Source: JAAURS01 sp044923475
Lineage (GTDB): Bacteria; Cyanobacteriota; Cyanobacteriia; Thermosynechococcales; Thermosynechococcaceae
DNA length: 64,000 bases
NCBI RefSeq assembly: GCF_044923475.1
Contig: NZ_CP137338.1
Coordinates: forward strand, 1,488,001-1,552,000
Reading direction: 5' to 3'
In this document: piece by piece, positions 53,867-62,350 of the stretch
Layout of the letters: each line of letters starts with the position of its first letter
Position numbering within the stretch: the stretch's first letter is position 1
The notes under the pieces: model-generated
Seen by the model: only the letters and a program-made list of their open reading frames with translations
What the model was told of the DNA's origin: nothing
Database searches by the model: none
Translations under genes and position numbers: made by a program

Positions 53867-54457
53867 CTAGGCAGCAATGCTAGGCAAAACATGTTGGAAC
53901 AAAACCTGAATCAATTGACTCCCTGCGGGTGTACTCCAATCCTGCGCCAATTCTGCGATAACGGAATCGGTTGCAGTTAAGATCGTCCCCGCTTTTTCCA
54001 TCCGGCGGCGCGATACTTCTTCAGCTAACTCAGAGGGAGAGCCAGAGGCATCCATGACGGCCTGAACGGTATAGCCAGCGGCGATCGCGCTCAGGGCTGG
54101 ATAAACCAGACAAACACTCGTGGTTACGCCCGCCATAATGAGATTTTTCTTGCCTGTCGCGGCAACGGCAGCGCTGAAATTGGGATCGTTCCAGGCATTG
54201 ACAATACCTGCCCGTTGAATGCGCGCTGCAAAGGCAGTGGGCAGAATTTCTTCCAACTCAGGCAGCAATGGCCCCTGAACGTTTGTTTCTTGGCTGCTGG
54301 TCAGCACCACGGGCAGGTTCAAAATTTTTGCGATTTTAGCTAAGGCGATCGCGTTTTGCTTCACCACTTCATAGGGAATATTTTTGACCAACTGCATCGT
54401 GCCGACTTGATGGTCGATTAAGAGTAATGCGGAATCTTGCGGTGTAAAAATAGTCAC
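53867..54457 (-). CDS. isochorismatase-family hydrolase
   Basis: 196 residues. The catalytic triad is visible: Asp in LLIDHQVG (residue 15), a Lys after NIMAGV-type strand (KKNLIMAGV) and Cys in TTSVCLVYPAL. It resembles YcaC-type hydrolases of unknown substrate. It is read away from the HxlR gene and is probably controlled by it. Confidence 0.86.
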   Translation of the reverse strand: MTIFTPQDSALLLIDHQVGTMQLVKNIPYEVVKQNAIALAKIAKILNLPVVLTSSQETNVQGPLLPELEEILPTAFAARIQRAGIVNAWNDPNFSAAVAATGKKNLIMAGVTTSVCLVYPALSAIAAGYTVQAVMDASGSPSELAEEVSRRRMEKAGTILTATDSVIAELAQDWSTPAGSQLIQVLFQHVLPSIAA

Positions 54458-54546
54458 TGCGTTTGCCTCCTGTTAGCCTGCAGCTTGGGTTGACAGAATG
54501 TCGGACTCGAATGTATTGATCGTCTGATATGTGTCTTCAAATTGAC

Positions 54547-54586
54547 AAGTACTTACAAAAAACTGCTATACATACAAAAAAGTGCC
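54547..54586. promoter_or_regulatory. possible HxlR operator region
   Basis: AAGTACTT palindrome at 54547-54554 and two related words, ACTTACAAAAAACTGC (54551-54566) and CATACAAAAAAGTGCC (54571-54586), lie in the gap between divergent hydrolase and HxlR genes. Spacing of about two helical turns suggests a dimeric regulator site. Inferred only. Confidence 0.45.
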
Positions 54587-54601
54587 TAAGGAAAAAAGCC
54601 C

Positions 54602-54997
54602 ATGAATTGCGAACAGAACCCCATTTATACTCCGACCAATATCATGGATACCTATCCTCATCTTCGCCAAACCCTAGAATTGGTTGCGGATAAATGGGTG
54701 GTTGCAGTGCTCTACATTTTGTCTCATGGGACTCGGCGCTATGGCGAATTGCAGCGTGAAATCGGCGATATTTCGCAGCGAATGCTGACCCGAACGTTGC
54801 GCGATCTAGAACGCAATGGCCTCGTGGAGCGCAAAGTGTACCCAGTGGTGCCGCCAATGGTGGAGTATTCTTTAACGCCCTTAGGGAAGACGATCAATGG
54901 AGTCCTCAAGTCTCTTTGCGATTGGTCAAAACAGAACTTTGATGCAGTAGAAACTGCAAGAACTGAATACGATCGCGCTCAAAGAGCAGAGAGTTAA
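54602..54997 (+). CDS. HxlR-family transcriptional regulator
   Basis: 131 residues. The winged helix contains LELVADKWVVAVLYILSHG, RYGELQREIGDISQRMLTRT and YSLTPLG. Many HxlR proteins sense electrophiles or oxidants through an N-terminal Cys; Cys3 is present here. It is divergent from the isochorismatase-YciI genes. Confidence 0.9.
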   Translation: MNCEQNPIYTPTNIMDTYPHLRQTLELVADKWVVAVLYILSHGTRRYGELQREIGDISQRMLTRTLRDLERNGLVERKVYPVVPPMVEYSLTPLGKTINGVLKSLCDWSKQNFDAVETARTEYDRAQRAES

Positions 54998-55104
54998 TGC
55001 TCGTGGCATGATAGCGTCTTACCTCATCGACAGCTCAGGTGCATACGGGTGAAACACCCTAAACTTATAGCGAGCGGTAAGAACGCAGCACAATGAAGAT
55101 CGCT

Positions 55105-55794
55105 TTAGAGTTTTAGCAGCGCTGCCGAGGCTCTCGTCTGCTCCCAAAATGCATCTAGAAGTGGTTTGCCAAACTGCATTAATGGTCCTACAACTTCCGC
55201 TCCTGCCATTTCTGGCGTGCCTGCCTTAAAAGGCGGCTCAGGATCGTACTCCATCATCAGTTGAGTCATCTTCGCGACATCTTTCCCACAAAGTAACCCC
55301 AGCAGCGTCAATCCAAAATCGATTCCCGATGTTACACCAGCCCCCGTGATGCGATTACGGTCAATTACAACCCGTTGAGGCACTACCTCAGCCCCTAGCA
55401 TTGCGAGTTGGTCGCGAAATGCCCAATGGCAGGTCGCTTTGTATCCCCGCAGTAAACCAGCCGCCGCTAAAACCATTGAGCCTGTACAGACGCTGGTAAC
55501 ATATTGAGCTGTTAGGCTTTGCTCTTTCAGAAAGTTGAGGATTTCATCATCTTTCATCACTTCGACTTGTTCCATGCCGCCGCCTGGGACGCAAATTACA
55601 TCTAATGATGGACATTGTTCCAGTGTGACAGTTGGAATGAGGGTCAATCCTTCGTTACTGACAAGGGGAGATAGGGTTTTCCAAATCAAATGAACTTGCG
55701 TGTTGGGTGGAAATGCCAAAACTTGATAAGCCCCCATTACGTCAAGCTGAATAACTCCGGGATAAATCAAAAAGCCGATGTGTACCTGATTCAT
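55105..55794 (-). CDS. DJ-1/PfpI family protein, copy 2
   Basis: 229 residues, paralogue of the protein at 47297 over its whole length (for example GFLIYPGVIQLDVMGAYQVL, VTSVCTGSMVLAAAGLLRGY with the nucleophile Cys, and VIDRNRITGAGVTSGIDFGL). It belongs to the same isonitrile-hydratase-like branch. It lies downstream of the LuxR gene on the same strand, 133 bases away. Confidence 0.83.
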   Translation of the reverse strand: MNQVHIGFLIYPGVIQLDVMGAYQVLAFPPNTQVHLIWKTLSPLVSNEGLTLIPTVTLEQCPSLDVICVPGGGMEQVEVMKDDEILNFLKEQSLTAQYVTSVCTGSMVLAAAGLLRGYKATCHWAFRDQLAMLGAEVVPQRVVIDRNRITGAGVTSGIDFGLTLLGLLCGKDVAKMTQLMMEYDPEPPFKAGTPEMAGAEVVGPLMQFGKPLLDAFWEQTRASAALLKL

Positions 55795-55927
55795 GATTTT
55801 GTGCTTATTTCAAGTTTTTGTCGTTGAGATATTGTAAAGAAGACTGCCAAGTTCAGATAGTCCTCAAGTGGGTACACTTTCAGTAAAGCGATGGCTAAGC
55901 TTTCCACCCGTTGCCTTAGGCGATCGC

Positions 55928-56617
55928 TCAAGACGATCTCGGTAATTTAATGCCGGACATCTGAGCAACCATCTCAGTCCGGGAGGAAACGTCCAACCTG
56001 CGAAATATCCGCTTCAATGCCTGCTTGACCGTATTCTCGCTAATCCAGAGAGCCGCACCAATCTCTGTGTTTGTTAAGCCCTGTGCGACCAGTTCGGCAA
56101 TTTGCGCCTCGCGTGGCGTAAGGCGATCGCAGTTCAAGATTGGCAATGTAACAGGTTGCGATCGCAACGCTGCCAGTCGAGTAGACAGATGCAAACAGAG
56201 GGCACTTAAATCTGCCAAGTTCTGAGTATCGAACGCTGAAATATCGCGATGGCGGGTAAAGGCAATGCCACCGACAAGCTGACCGTCGTGGATGATCGGG
56301 CCAATCATCACATGTCCGTGATCGGCGCGAGGGCAAATGGTTTGCCAGACTCCAGGCGATAAGATAACTTCCTCATGCACGGGGGCGTGACGCTCTACCA
56401 AATAACGTAGAACAGGATTGTAGTCAAGCGACAGTGCCAACCTAACAAAACCAGGCGTCTTGGCATCAATGGACGGAAATTCATCCAGAAAACTTAGCCC
56501 CCAACGAGTTGCGGCGAAGTATTTGCCGACCTGAGCCATGACGGACTGACGCAGTTCTGACTCAGCTTGAGCCTGGGCGATCGCTTGAAATAAAGACTGC
56601 AATGAAGTTTCCATCAT
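55928..56617 (-). CDS. GAF-like / LuxR-type regulator, copy 2
   Basis: 229 residues with the same plan as the regulator at 46435: VLRYLVERHAPVHEEVILSP, AFDTQNLADLSALCLHLS, and the LuxR domain LTPREAQIAELVAQGLTNTEIG. It is divergent from the membrane protein-DevBC operon and may control it. Confidence 0.84.
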   Translation of the reverse strand: MMETSLQSLFQAIAQAQAESELRQSVMAQVGKYFAATRWGLSFLDEFPSIDAKTPGFVRLALSLDYNPVLRYLVERHAPVHEEVILSPGVWQTICPRADHGHVMIGPIIHDGQLVGGIAFTRHRDISAFDTQNLADLSALCLHLSTRLAALRSQPVTLPILNCDRLTPREAQIAELVAQGLTNTEIGAALWISENTVKQALKRIFRRLDVSSRTEMVAQMSGIKLPRSS

Positions 56618-56735
56618 TCTTGCTGCTCATTTGCGCTATTGCGATTGCGGCAAGTGTACCCGAACGAGGTCTGGGCAAAGTGAGTGGGCTGCTCTTAATC
56701 TAGCTGTATTGCCATTGAGGAGCAATTAATTCTAA

Positions 56736-57167
56736 ATGTTTAGCTCGATCGCGAGTCGCTCAAAGACTCAAACCCCAGTGGATTGGACGCTGATGGGCTT
56801 TTTCCTCCTCATTGCGGGCTTTAACCTGTGCCTTAATGCCCAAGTGTTGACGGTGGGATTGGCTTACTTTTATAACCCGGAATGGTGGCAGGCGCATGTG
56901 TGGTTGGTGCGCGGCTACAGCGGCTTGTCTCTAGTCCTGTTGGTGTGGGCGTACCGCATCGTCGTTCCGCACCGAGTGCGAAGCTTGACTGCCAGTTTGC
57001 CCCTGTTGTTGGGACTACAATTTCTGAGCATTCACCTGAAAACGCCCATTCCCTTAGCAGTGCTGCATCCGTTGATTGGCTTTGCATTGTTTTCGGTTTC
57101 AACGACGCTGGTGCATCGCGTCAGTCTTTTCCTGTTTCCTAAAGCCCCTGAAGATGAAACCCTATGA
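56736..57167 (+). CDS. DUF6220-like four-helix membrane protein, copy 2 (intact)
   Basis: 143 residues with four hydrophobic helices (about 17-40, 60-74, 84-98, 106-130). FNLCLNAQVLTVGLAYFYNP and HVWLVRGYSGLSLVLLVWAY match the truncated copy at 47947. I assign it to DUF6220 from memory; the function is unknown. It overlaps the membrane fusion gene by four bases (ATGA). Confidence 0.7.
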   Translation: MFSSIASRSKTQTPVDWTLMGFFLLIAGFNLCLNAQVLTVGLAYFYNPEWWQAHVWLVRGYSGLSLVLLVWAYRIVVPHRVRSLTASLPLLLGLQFLSIHLKTPIPLAVLHPLIGFALFSVSTTLVHRVSLFLFPKAPEDETL

Positions 57168-58330
57168 CGTTGCAGCAGTTGAAAACCCTGAATCGATCGA
57201 CGATTGTTCTCATTGCTGCTGGAATTGCGATCGCAGGGGGTTCGTTCTACTACACCATGACTCAGTTGGGGCAGAAGCCCGCCGCACCCGTTCAATCTGC
57301 ACCCATCAACGAGCCAATCGCCGCACTGGGTCGGTTAGAGCCTGTCTCAGAAGTTGTGAGTGTCTCGGTTGCGACGACCTTGAGAAACGATCGCGTCAAG
57401 CAATTGTTCGTGAAACGGGGCGATCGCGTTCAAGCCAATCAGGCGATCGCGATTCTCGAAAGCTATAATCGCTTGCAAACTGCCCTATTAGAGGCACGAG
57501 AACAAGTTAGAGTTGCCCAGGCAAAATTGGCTCAAGTCAAAGCCGGGGCAAAGTCTGGCGAAATTGCCGCGCAGCGAGCCGAAATTGTCCGATTTCAAGC
57601 CGAGTTGCAGGGTGAGAGGGCGACTCAGACTGCCACGATCGCCCGCCGCCAATCAGAGGTGAGTGTCGCCCAGTCCGAATACGATCGCTATCTCGCTTTG
57701 TATCGAGCAGGCGCGATCGCCGCATCTGACCTCGACCAAAGACGGCTGACGTTAGAAACCGCTCAGGCACAGTTAAGCGAAGTAAAAGCCAACCGCGATC
57801 GCACTGCCGATACCTTACGAACCCAAATTACACGAGCGAAAGCCACGCTCAACCAAATTGCAGAAGTGCGTCCGGTGGATGTGCAAGTCGCACAAACGGA
57901 GGTGGATCGGTCGAATGCCGCTGTGCAAAGGGCGCAGGCGGAGTTAAATGAAGCGTCAATTCGAGCACCGATCGGCGGCACCGTTTTAGAGATTCATACC
58001 CATGCTGGAGAAGCGATCGCCGAGGCTGGGATTGCAGATTTGGGCGGCACAGACCACATGGAAGTGGTGGCGGAAGTGTATCAGAGCGATCTTGATGGGG
58101 TTCGCAACGGTCAAGCTGCCACGATCTCCAGCGATGCATTTGCGGGAGAGATTAAGGGTACGGTGCGCCAACTGGGACAGCAAGTGAGCCAACAAAAAGT
58201 ATTCAGCAATCAGCCTGGCGAAAACCTCGATCGTCGGGTGGTAGAAGTGAGGATTCGCCTCAATGCAACCGATAGTCGGCGTGTTGCCAATTTGACGAAT
58301 TTGCAGGTACAGGTCGCCATTCAACCTTGA
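57164..58330 (+). CDS. devB: ABC exporter membrane fusion protein, DevB/HlyD family
   Basis: 388 residues. One N-terminal membrane helix (about 12-30), a lipoyl-like half (VSVSVATTLRNDRVKQLFVKRGDRVQANQAIAI), a long coiled coil (about 105-235) and the second lipoyl/barrel half (APIGGTVLEIHTHAGEAI). It is the periplasmic adaptor of the DevBCA type, which exports glycolipids in heterocyst formers and other products elsewhere. It is translationally coupled to the membrane protein before it. Confidence 0.88.
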   Translation: MTLQQLKTLNRSTIVLIAAGIAIAGGSFYYTMTQLGQKPAAPVQSAPINEPIAALGRLEPVSEVVSVSVATTLRNDRVKQLFVKRGDRVQANQAIAILESYNRLQTALLEAREQVRVAQAKLAQVKAGAKSGEIAAQRAEIVRFQAELQGERATQTATIARRQSEVSVAQSEYDRYLALYRAGAIAASDLDQRRLTLETAQAQLSEVKANRDRTADTLRTQITRAKATLNQIAEVRPVDVQVAQTEVDRSNAAVQRAQAELNEASIRAPIGGTVLEIHTHAGEAIAEAGIADLGGTDHMEVVAEVYQSDLDGVRNGQAATISSDAFAGEIKGTVRQLGQQVSQQKVFSNQPGENLDRRVVEVRIRLNATDSRRVANLTNLQVQVAIQP

Positions 58331-58353
58331 ATCAACGGAATTAATCTAAACTG

Positions 58354-59520
58354 ATGCTGCCGAAATTCCTGCGTAAAACGCCCTTAGCATGGCTACAAGT
58401 CAAACGCGAAAGAACTCGGCTGTTGGTTGCCCTATCGGGCATTGCCTTCGCCGATATTCTCATGTTTTTTCAGCTTGGATTGATGTCAGCTGCTTTTGAT
58501 GCGGCAACGGCGATCCACGATCGCTTAAACGGCGATCTGTTTCTGCTGAATTCCCTTTCGGACAACATGCAGACAATTAAACCGTTTCAGCGATCGCGCC
58601 TGTTTCAAGTCTCAGCGATCGGTGGGGTGAATTCGATTAATAGCCTCTATACCGGGATTGGAACTTGGCGAAATCCTGACAATCGCACGTCGTGGCAGGT
58701 TCAAGTTTATGCGTTTAACCCCAGCAATCCCGCCCTGAAATTGTCGGATGTGACACCCCAACTCAATCAGCTAAAGCGGCTCAACTATGCCCTGTACGAT
58801 CGCTCGGCACGCCCGACTTTGGGCAATGTTGTAGAACAGATGCAGCGGATCGATCCGTTTCCCGCTCAACTGAACGATCGCCAAATTCAGATTGCGGGCG
58901 TATTTGTTTTGGGCGTTTCCTTTGCGTCCGATGGCAACCTCATCATGAGCGATTCCAGTTTTTTCCGAACGTTTCCCAACCGTCAACCCGATGAAATCGA
59001 CATCGGACTCATCTCCCTTCGACCAAACGCAAACCTCAAGCAGGTTCAGGCTAGACTCAAAACTGCTTTGCCAGCAGATGTTTTGGTATTGACCAAACAA
59101 GAATTAATCGATCGCGAGAAAGCCTACTGGGGACAAAATCGACCGATTGGGGTAATTTTTGGCTTCGGTACGATCGTGGGGTTCCTGGTTGGTACCGTGA
59201 TTGTCTACCAGATTCTTTACTCCGATGTCTCGGATCACCTGCCGGAATATGCCACGCTCAAAGCAATGGGCTATGGCGATCGCTACCTAATCGGCGTCGT
59301 GCTGCAAGAGGCATTAATCCTAGCGGTATTGGGCTTCATCCCTGGCTTTTCTGTTTCTTTTGGGCTATACGGCTTGATTGCTCAGGCAACCCTGCTGCCT
59401 GTCAACATGACGGTCAATCGCGCTACCCTGATTCTGTCTCTGACGCTGCTGATGTGCGTCGCATCGGGGGCGATTGCCATGCGGAAACTACAGGCGGCAG
59501 ACCCGGCTGATATTTTCTAA
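58354..59520 (+). CDS. devC: ABC exporter permease, DevC family
   Basis: 388 residues with four membrane helices: one near 20-45 and three in the C-terminal FtsX-like domain (about 265-380), around a large periplasmic domain. TPLAWLQVKRERTRLLVALSG at the start and LPEYATLKAMGYGDRYLIGV before the last helices are DevC signatures. It is complete, but its ATPase partner directly downstream is destroyed. Confidence 0.9.
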   Translation: MLPKFLRKTPLAWLQVKRERTRLLVALSGIAFADILMFFQLGLMSAAFDAATAIHDRLNGDLFLLNSLSDNMQTIKPFQRSRLFQVSAIGGVNSINSLYTGIGTWRNPDNRTSWQVQVYAFNPSNPALKLSDVTPQLNQLKRLNYALYDRSARPTLGNVVEQMQRIDPFPAQLNDRQIQIAGVFVLGVSFASDGNLIMSDSSFFRTFPNRQPDEIDIGLISLRPNANLKQVQARLKTALPADVLVLTKQELIDREKAYWGQNRPIGVIFGFGTIVGFLVGTVIVYQILYSDVSDHLPEYATLKAMGYGDRYLIGVVLQEALILAVLGFIPGFSVSFGLYGLIAQATLLPVNMTVNRATLILSLTLLMCVASGAIAMRKLQAADPADIF

Positions 59521-59527
59521 CCCAATC

Positions 59528-59616
59528 ATGACTGAACCCGTCATTTCTATTCAGCATGGTCGCGATGTCGTAGAACCGATGAAAAAACTAGCAAGGGAAC
59601 AGGACTGTACTATATT
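59528..59616 (+). pseudogene. devA: devA ATPase, internal-deletion remnant
   Basis: The first ten codons (MTEPVISIQH) are the normal DevA start, eight bases after devC. They are joined directly to GRDVVEPMKKLAREQDCTIL, which belongs after the Walker B region of DevA. Walker A, the signature motif and Walker B are all gone, and the C-terminal end is cut off by unrelated sequence at about 59613. The frame runs on to 59665 without DevA-like sequence. Confidence 0.8.
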
Positions 59617-59826
59617 GACTTCCAACGTTTCCATCCGTAAATCTTGCTTCATTACTAACCCCTGACCGGAGATAGCAACCGAATCGACCTTCCCCTGAAC
59701 GAGTTTTACCGGATCGGTAGAAATAGCAATATCTATATTTTCAACTTCATCTAACTGACTGGAAATAGCCACCTCTGCCATCTTATTGAGCGCCCTTTCC
59801 CCCACATCGGGTTTGTTCGACTCCAT
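59610..59826 (-). pseudogene. 5' part of a DUF2993 (LmeA-like) gene
   Basis: The first 72 residues (MESNKPDVGERALNKMAEVA..DLRMETLEVN) are a typical cyanobacterial DUF2993 protein start, a family of lipid-binding-like proteins usually over 200 residues. Homology stops where the devA remnant begins on the other strand, and the frame closes at 59551 through antisense devA sequence. It is truncated by the same breakpoint. Confidence 0.7.
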
Positions 59827-60462
59827 ACCTTGCTTCCTTAAAATTTGGTTGACCGGATCGAGCGACTGACAAGCACTTCAGCTCGCTCTCTCAATTCCAG
59901 CAAAGATAAATGGAAATTTAATTCGTCAGAAGTGATACAAACCACAAGTACCTGGATGAGATCGAATACAGAGCGTTGAACGGATTGGAGCACCACGGTT
60001 GATTTGCGATCGAGGGTAAAGCGTTCCAAGGGAATTCTGTATTACCATTAATCCCAGATAAGTAAGACCCATCAACTTTATCCGGGCGCGCGACTTCACC
60101 CAAAATCTACCCTCTAACGACGTTCGCCCCCTCGCCAGCTTTTGGTCAGTCGTTTCGCCCAACTCGCCAGAAGCTGGAAAGATAGGCGATGCTGCCGTAG
60201 TTTTCGATACCTAGAAATGTTATGCCAGGTGATGCAACGGAACCCCTGACTGACTTTAACGATTGCCAGCGATCGCTCATAGCAAAGCGCATCTCTCTAA
60301 AAGAGGAATTTTCTCTCCATCGGTCTCAAGTTTTACGTTAAAAATTTGGTCCTACCTTCCAAGTCTCTGACTTTGTTGTAGGTAGTCACCGTCACGATCG
60401 AGAAGGATTAAGTTTTTCAAAAATTGAGCTGAGTGACATCCATTGGATTTACTGATAAAGAA
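59827..60462. other. long intergenic stretch
   Basis: A 63-codon minus-strand frame (60029-59838) ends just before the DUF2993 start but matches nothing I know. There is no RNA gene I can recognise. The GC content falls to the right of about 60330. Confidence 0.35.
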
Positions 60463-60500
60463 TATTTTGTCACCTTTAATGACAGTATTTTGTCACCTTT
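60463..60500. repeat. 15-bp direct repeat, 23-bp period
   Basis: TATTTTGTCACCTTT occurs at 60463-60477 and 60486-60500, with TGACAG between. Such spaced TGTCA-type repeats are found in Tn7-like transposon ends and in some operators; neither is proven here. Confidence 0.6.
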
Positions 60501-60863
60501 TATAAAATTTTTACAGGCTAATCCGCGACCCAAGTCGCATTTTTAATGGATATGTCAAATCTTATCTTCCTGCGGCAAACCTAGTAGAATCCTTGTTTAA
60601 TAATGCTTTTACCCATCTTGATTTTTGCTAGAACACTAAAAAACTATTAAAAAAAGAATATTTTATATTTGTTATAGTTTATTCTTATACGCTGCCCAAT
60701 AGACATTTCTTTGATTTCGATTTATATTGCAGGCAACCGCAAAGTTATGGAGAAGATATTCTCCTAAGCGAGGCGATCGTACGAATAAAATTCAAGCCCT
60801 TTAGATCTTGCCTAAGGTCTCTACGGGTACTGAATAATAGTTTAAAAGTACTAGGAGATTAAA
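60501..60863. other. AT-rich leader of the double-glycine peptide genes
   Basis: No gene seen. It contains A/T runs near 60640-60690 and ends in an AGGAG (60853-60857) seven bases before the first peptide. Confidence 0.4.
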
Positions 60864-61025
60864 ATGACACGGCTCGCAATTAGAGATCTAAGTCTGGCTG
60901 AAATTTCGAATAGTGAAAAAACTATTGTCGAGTTGACCGATCGAGACCAGAGTGCAGTTATAGGTGGGTGTAATTGCGTCATAGTACACGGCAAGGACGG
61001 TACAGTCCTAATTCTTTGTAAGTAA
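60864..61025 (+). CDS. double-glycine leader peptide 1 (putative RiPP/bacteriocin precursor)
   Basis: 53 residues, read directly from the sequence. The leader runs to residue 35 with ELTDRDQSAVIGG at its end, the hydrophobic/acidic pattern plus GG recognised by C39-type peptidase exporters. The core is 18 residues, CNCVIVHGKDGTVLILCK, with Cys at core positions 1, 3 and 17. AGGAG lies seven bases before the ATG. The twin gene starts 72 bases downstream. No maturation enzyme or peptidase is in the window. Confidence 0.7.
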   Translation: MTRLAIRDLSLAEISNSEKTIVELTDRDQSAVIGGCNCVIVHGKDGTVLILCK

Positions 61026-61097
61026 AATCGAGCGTGCTCGCAGCTTTTTGCTTGCAGATAGAAAACAAAAATACAGACTAAAAACAAGGAGATTCAA

Positions 61098-61259
61098 ATG
61101 TTACAGATTGCAATTCAAGATCTAGATCGCGGCGAAACCTCGAACAGTGAGAAAACTGTTGTCAAACTAACAGATCGAGACCAGAGCGCAATCATAGGAG
61201 GTTGTACTTGTAAAGGGAGTTATAACTCAAAAGGCGAACTTATAATCGTCTGTAAGTAA
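61098..61259 (+). CDS. double-glycine leader peptide 2 (putative RiPP/bacteriocin precursor)
   Basis: 53 residues, tandem paralogue of the gene at 60864. Its leader ends KLTDRDQSAIIGG, and the core is CTCKGSYNSKGELIIVCK, again 18 residues with Cys at 1, 3 and 17. Leaders are nearly the same (SNSEKT, LTDRDQSA) while cores keep only Cys1, Cys3, Gly11, Ile15, Cys17 and Lys18. An AAGGAG precedes the ATG. An intrinsic terminator follows at 61331. Confidence 0.7.
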   Translation: MLQIAIQDLDRGETSNSEKTVVKLTDRDQSAIIGGCTCKGSYNSKGELIIVCK

Positions 61260-61330
61260 TAAACTTTTACTGCTTAATCTGCCGGAATAAAAGGCCAGCA
61301 GGTTATTTCGTAAATTAAATTTTTCTAGAT

Positions 61331-61353
61331 AAAACTCTTTTTGAAGAGTTTTT
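61331..61353 (+). terminator. terminator of the peptide operon
   Basis: AAAACTCTT (61331-61339) pairs with AAGAGTTTT (61344-61352), loop of four, ending in Ts. It lies 72 bases past the second peptide. Confidence 0.75.
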
Positions 61354-61367
61354 GAAATAGTTAAAAT

Positions 61368-61403
61368 CTCAGAAAATTTCTCCATCTGGGGAAATTTTCT
61401 GAG
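61368..61403. repeat. 13-bp perfect inverted repeat
   Basis: CTCAGAAAATTTC at 61368-61380 pairs with GAAATTTTCTGAG at 61391-61403 around a ten-base loop. It may be a second terminator or a small palindromic element. Confidence 0.6.
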
Positions 61404-61532
61404 TATAAAAGGAAATCAAAAAGTTCGATAAGTGTTTCGGTAAAGTGAATGAGGTAGGAGTAGGAGATTGACGAGATCTCAATAGAAATCTCCGAACCGA
61501 TGCCGAGAGATGGCTGGTGAATATCGTAGAAT

Positions 61533-61907
61533 TTAGCGATTAGGGCAAGTAGAAAACAACCCTTCCGGTGAGAAGCCTCCATAGGCCGGATGGCACTGAA
61601 GCGTCGATGGTGGGAGTCTTTTTCGAAACTCCTTGTTTTCTATTGCTAGATCCTTTTGGGACTGATTTAAGGCTTCTTGTTGCTTTTTAAGATATTCAGC
61701 GCGAGACGCGTGCTGATTTCCCAAACTTTGTTGCTGATAATCTACCACTACAGGCTCTATCGAGACAGTCGAAAGATCTGGCGTACGAGCAAGCTGTGCG
61801 ATCAATATAACGTCAAGCATATTCTCAAACAGTACCTTGTAATCCCAATTGCGAGCAATCGATCGAAAGATCGCGCTCCATTCTCTGTATGCTTTTAGCG
61901 TACCCAT
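61533..61907 (-). CDS. hypothetical protein
   Basis: 124 residues starting MGTLKAYREWSAIFRSIARN. The middle part (about 60-95, YLKKQQEALNQSQKDLAIEN) looks like a short coiled coil. No family recognised and no clear ribosome-binding site. It could be a remnant. A further minus-strand frame (62080-61895) overlapping its start is even less certain. Confidence 0.35.
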   Translation of the reverse strand: MGTLKAYREWSAIFRSIARNWDYKVLFENMLDVILIAQLARTPDLSTVSIEPVVVDYQQQSLGNQHASRAEYLKKQQEALNQSQKDLAIENKEFRKRLPPSTLQCHPAYGGFSPEGLFSTCPNR

Positions 61908-62205
61908 CCCATCCGCTCAGTTGTCATCCATACATCTCCCTCCAAACGCATCACTGCCACTCTCTCTTCTCCATCCCTTTTAGAAATGACCGTTTTGCAG
62001 CTTTGTAACGGATTGTTTTGAAATCGATCCGCCCCGCCTCGAGCGATCGCCGCCTCTCCTCCCCTGCCGTGTCGTTGCATAAAATTGACCTAGGGCACAG
62101 TGCTTTCTCTAGCCAAGGTGCAACAGTCCGATATGATGATAATGAAGTTCGGCTTGCAAACCCGTTTTTTAATCTTGTCCATTTATCGGTAGAGCTACAG
62201 CGGCT

Positions 62206-62322
62206 ATGGAAACTCTAAAAATTGTTGTTTACATCACGGTTTTCTTCTTTGTCGGTCTCTTTGTCTTTGGCTTTTTGTCCAACGACCCCTCTCGCAACCC
62301 GAATCGCAAGGACCTCGACTAA
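62206..62322 (+). CDS. psbI: photosystem II reaction centre protein I
   Basis: 38 residues: one membrane helix (about 4-24) starting METLKIVVYITVFFFVGLFV and a stromal tail GFLSNDPSRNPNRKDLD. It is a near-invariant subunit next to D1 in photosystem II and acts early in assembly. The start ATG and stop TAA were read directly. It is monocistronic. Confidence 0.95.
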   Translation: METLKIVVYITVFFFVGLFVFGFLSNDPSRNPNRKDLD

Positions 62323-62350
62323 GCCTCTTCGATTCGTTTGAACATTCCAG

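Noticed and set aside
57849..58324. Minus-strand frames antisense to devB
   Set aside because: Shadow frames of a strong coding gene; no independent support.
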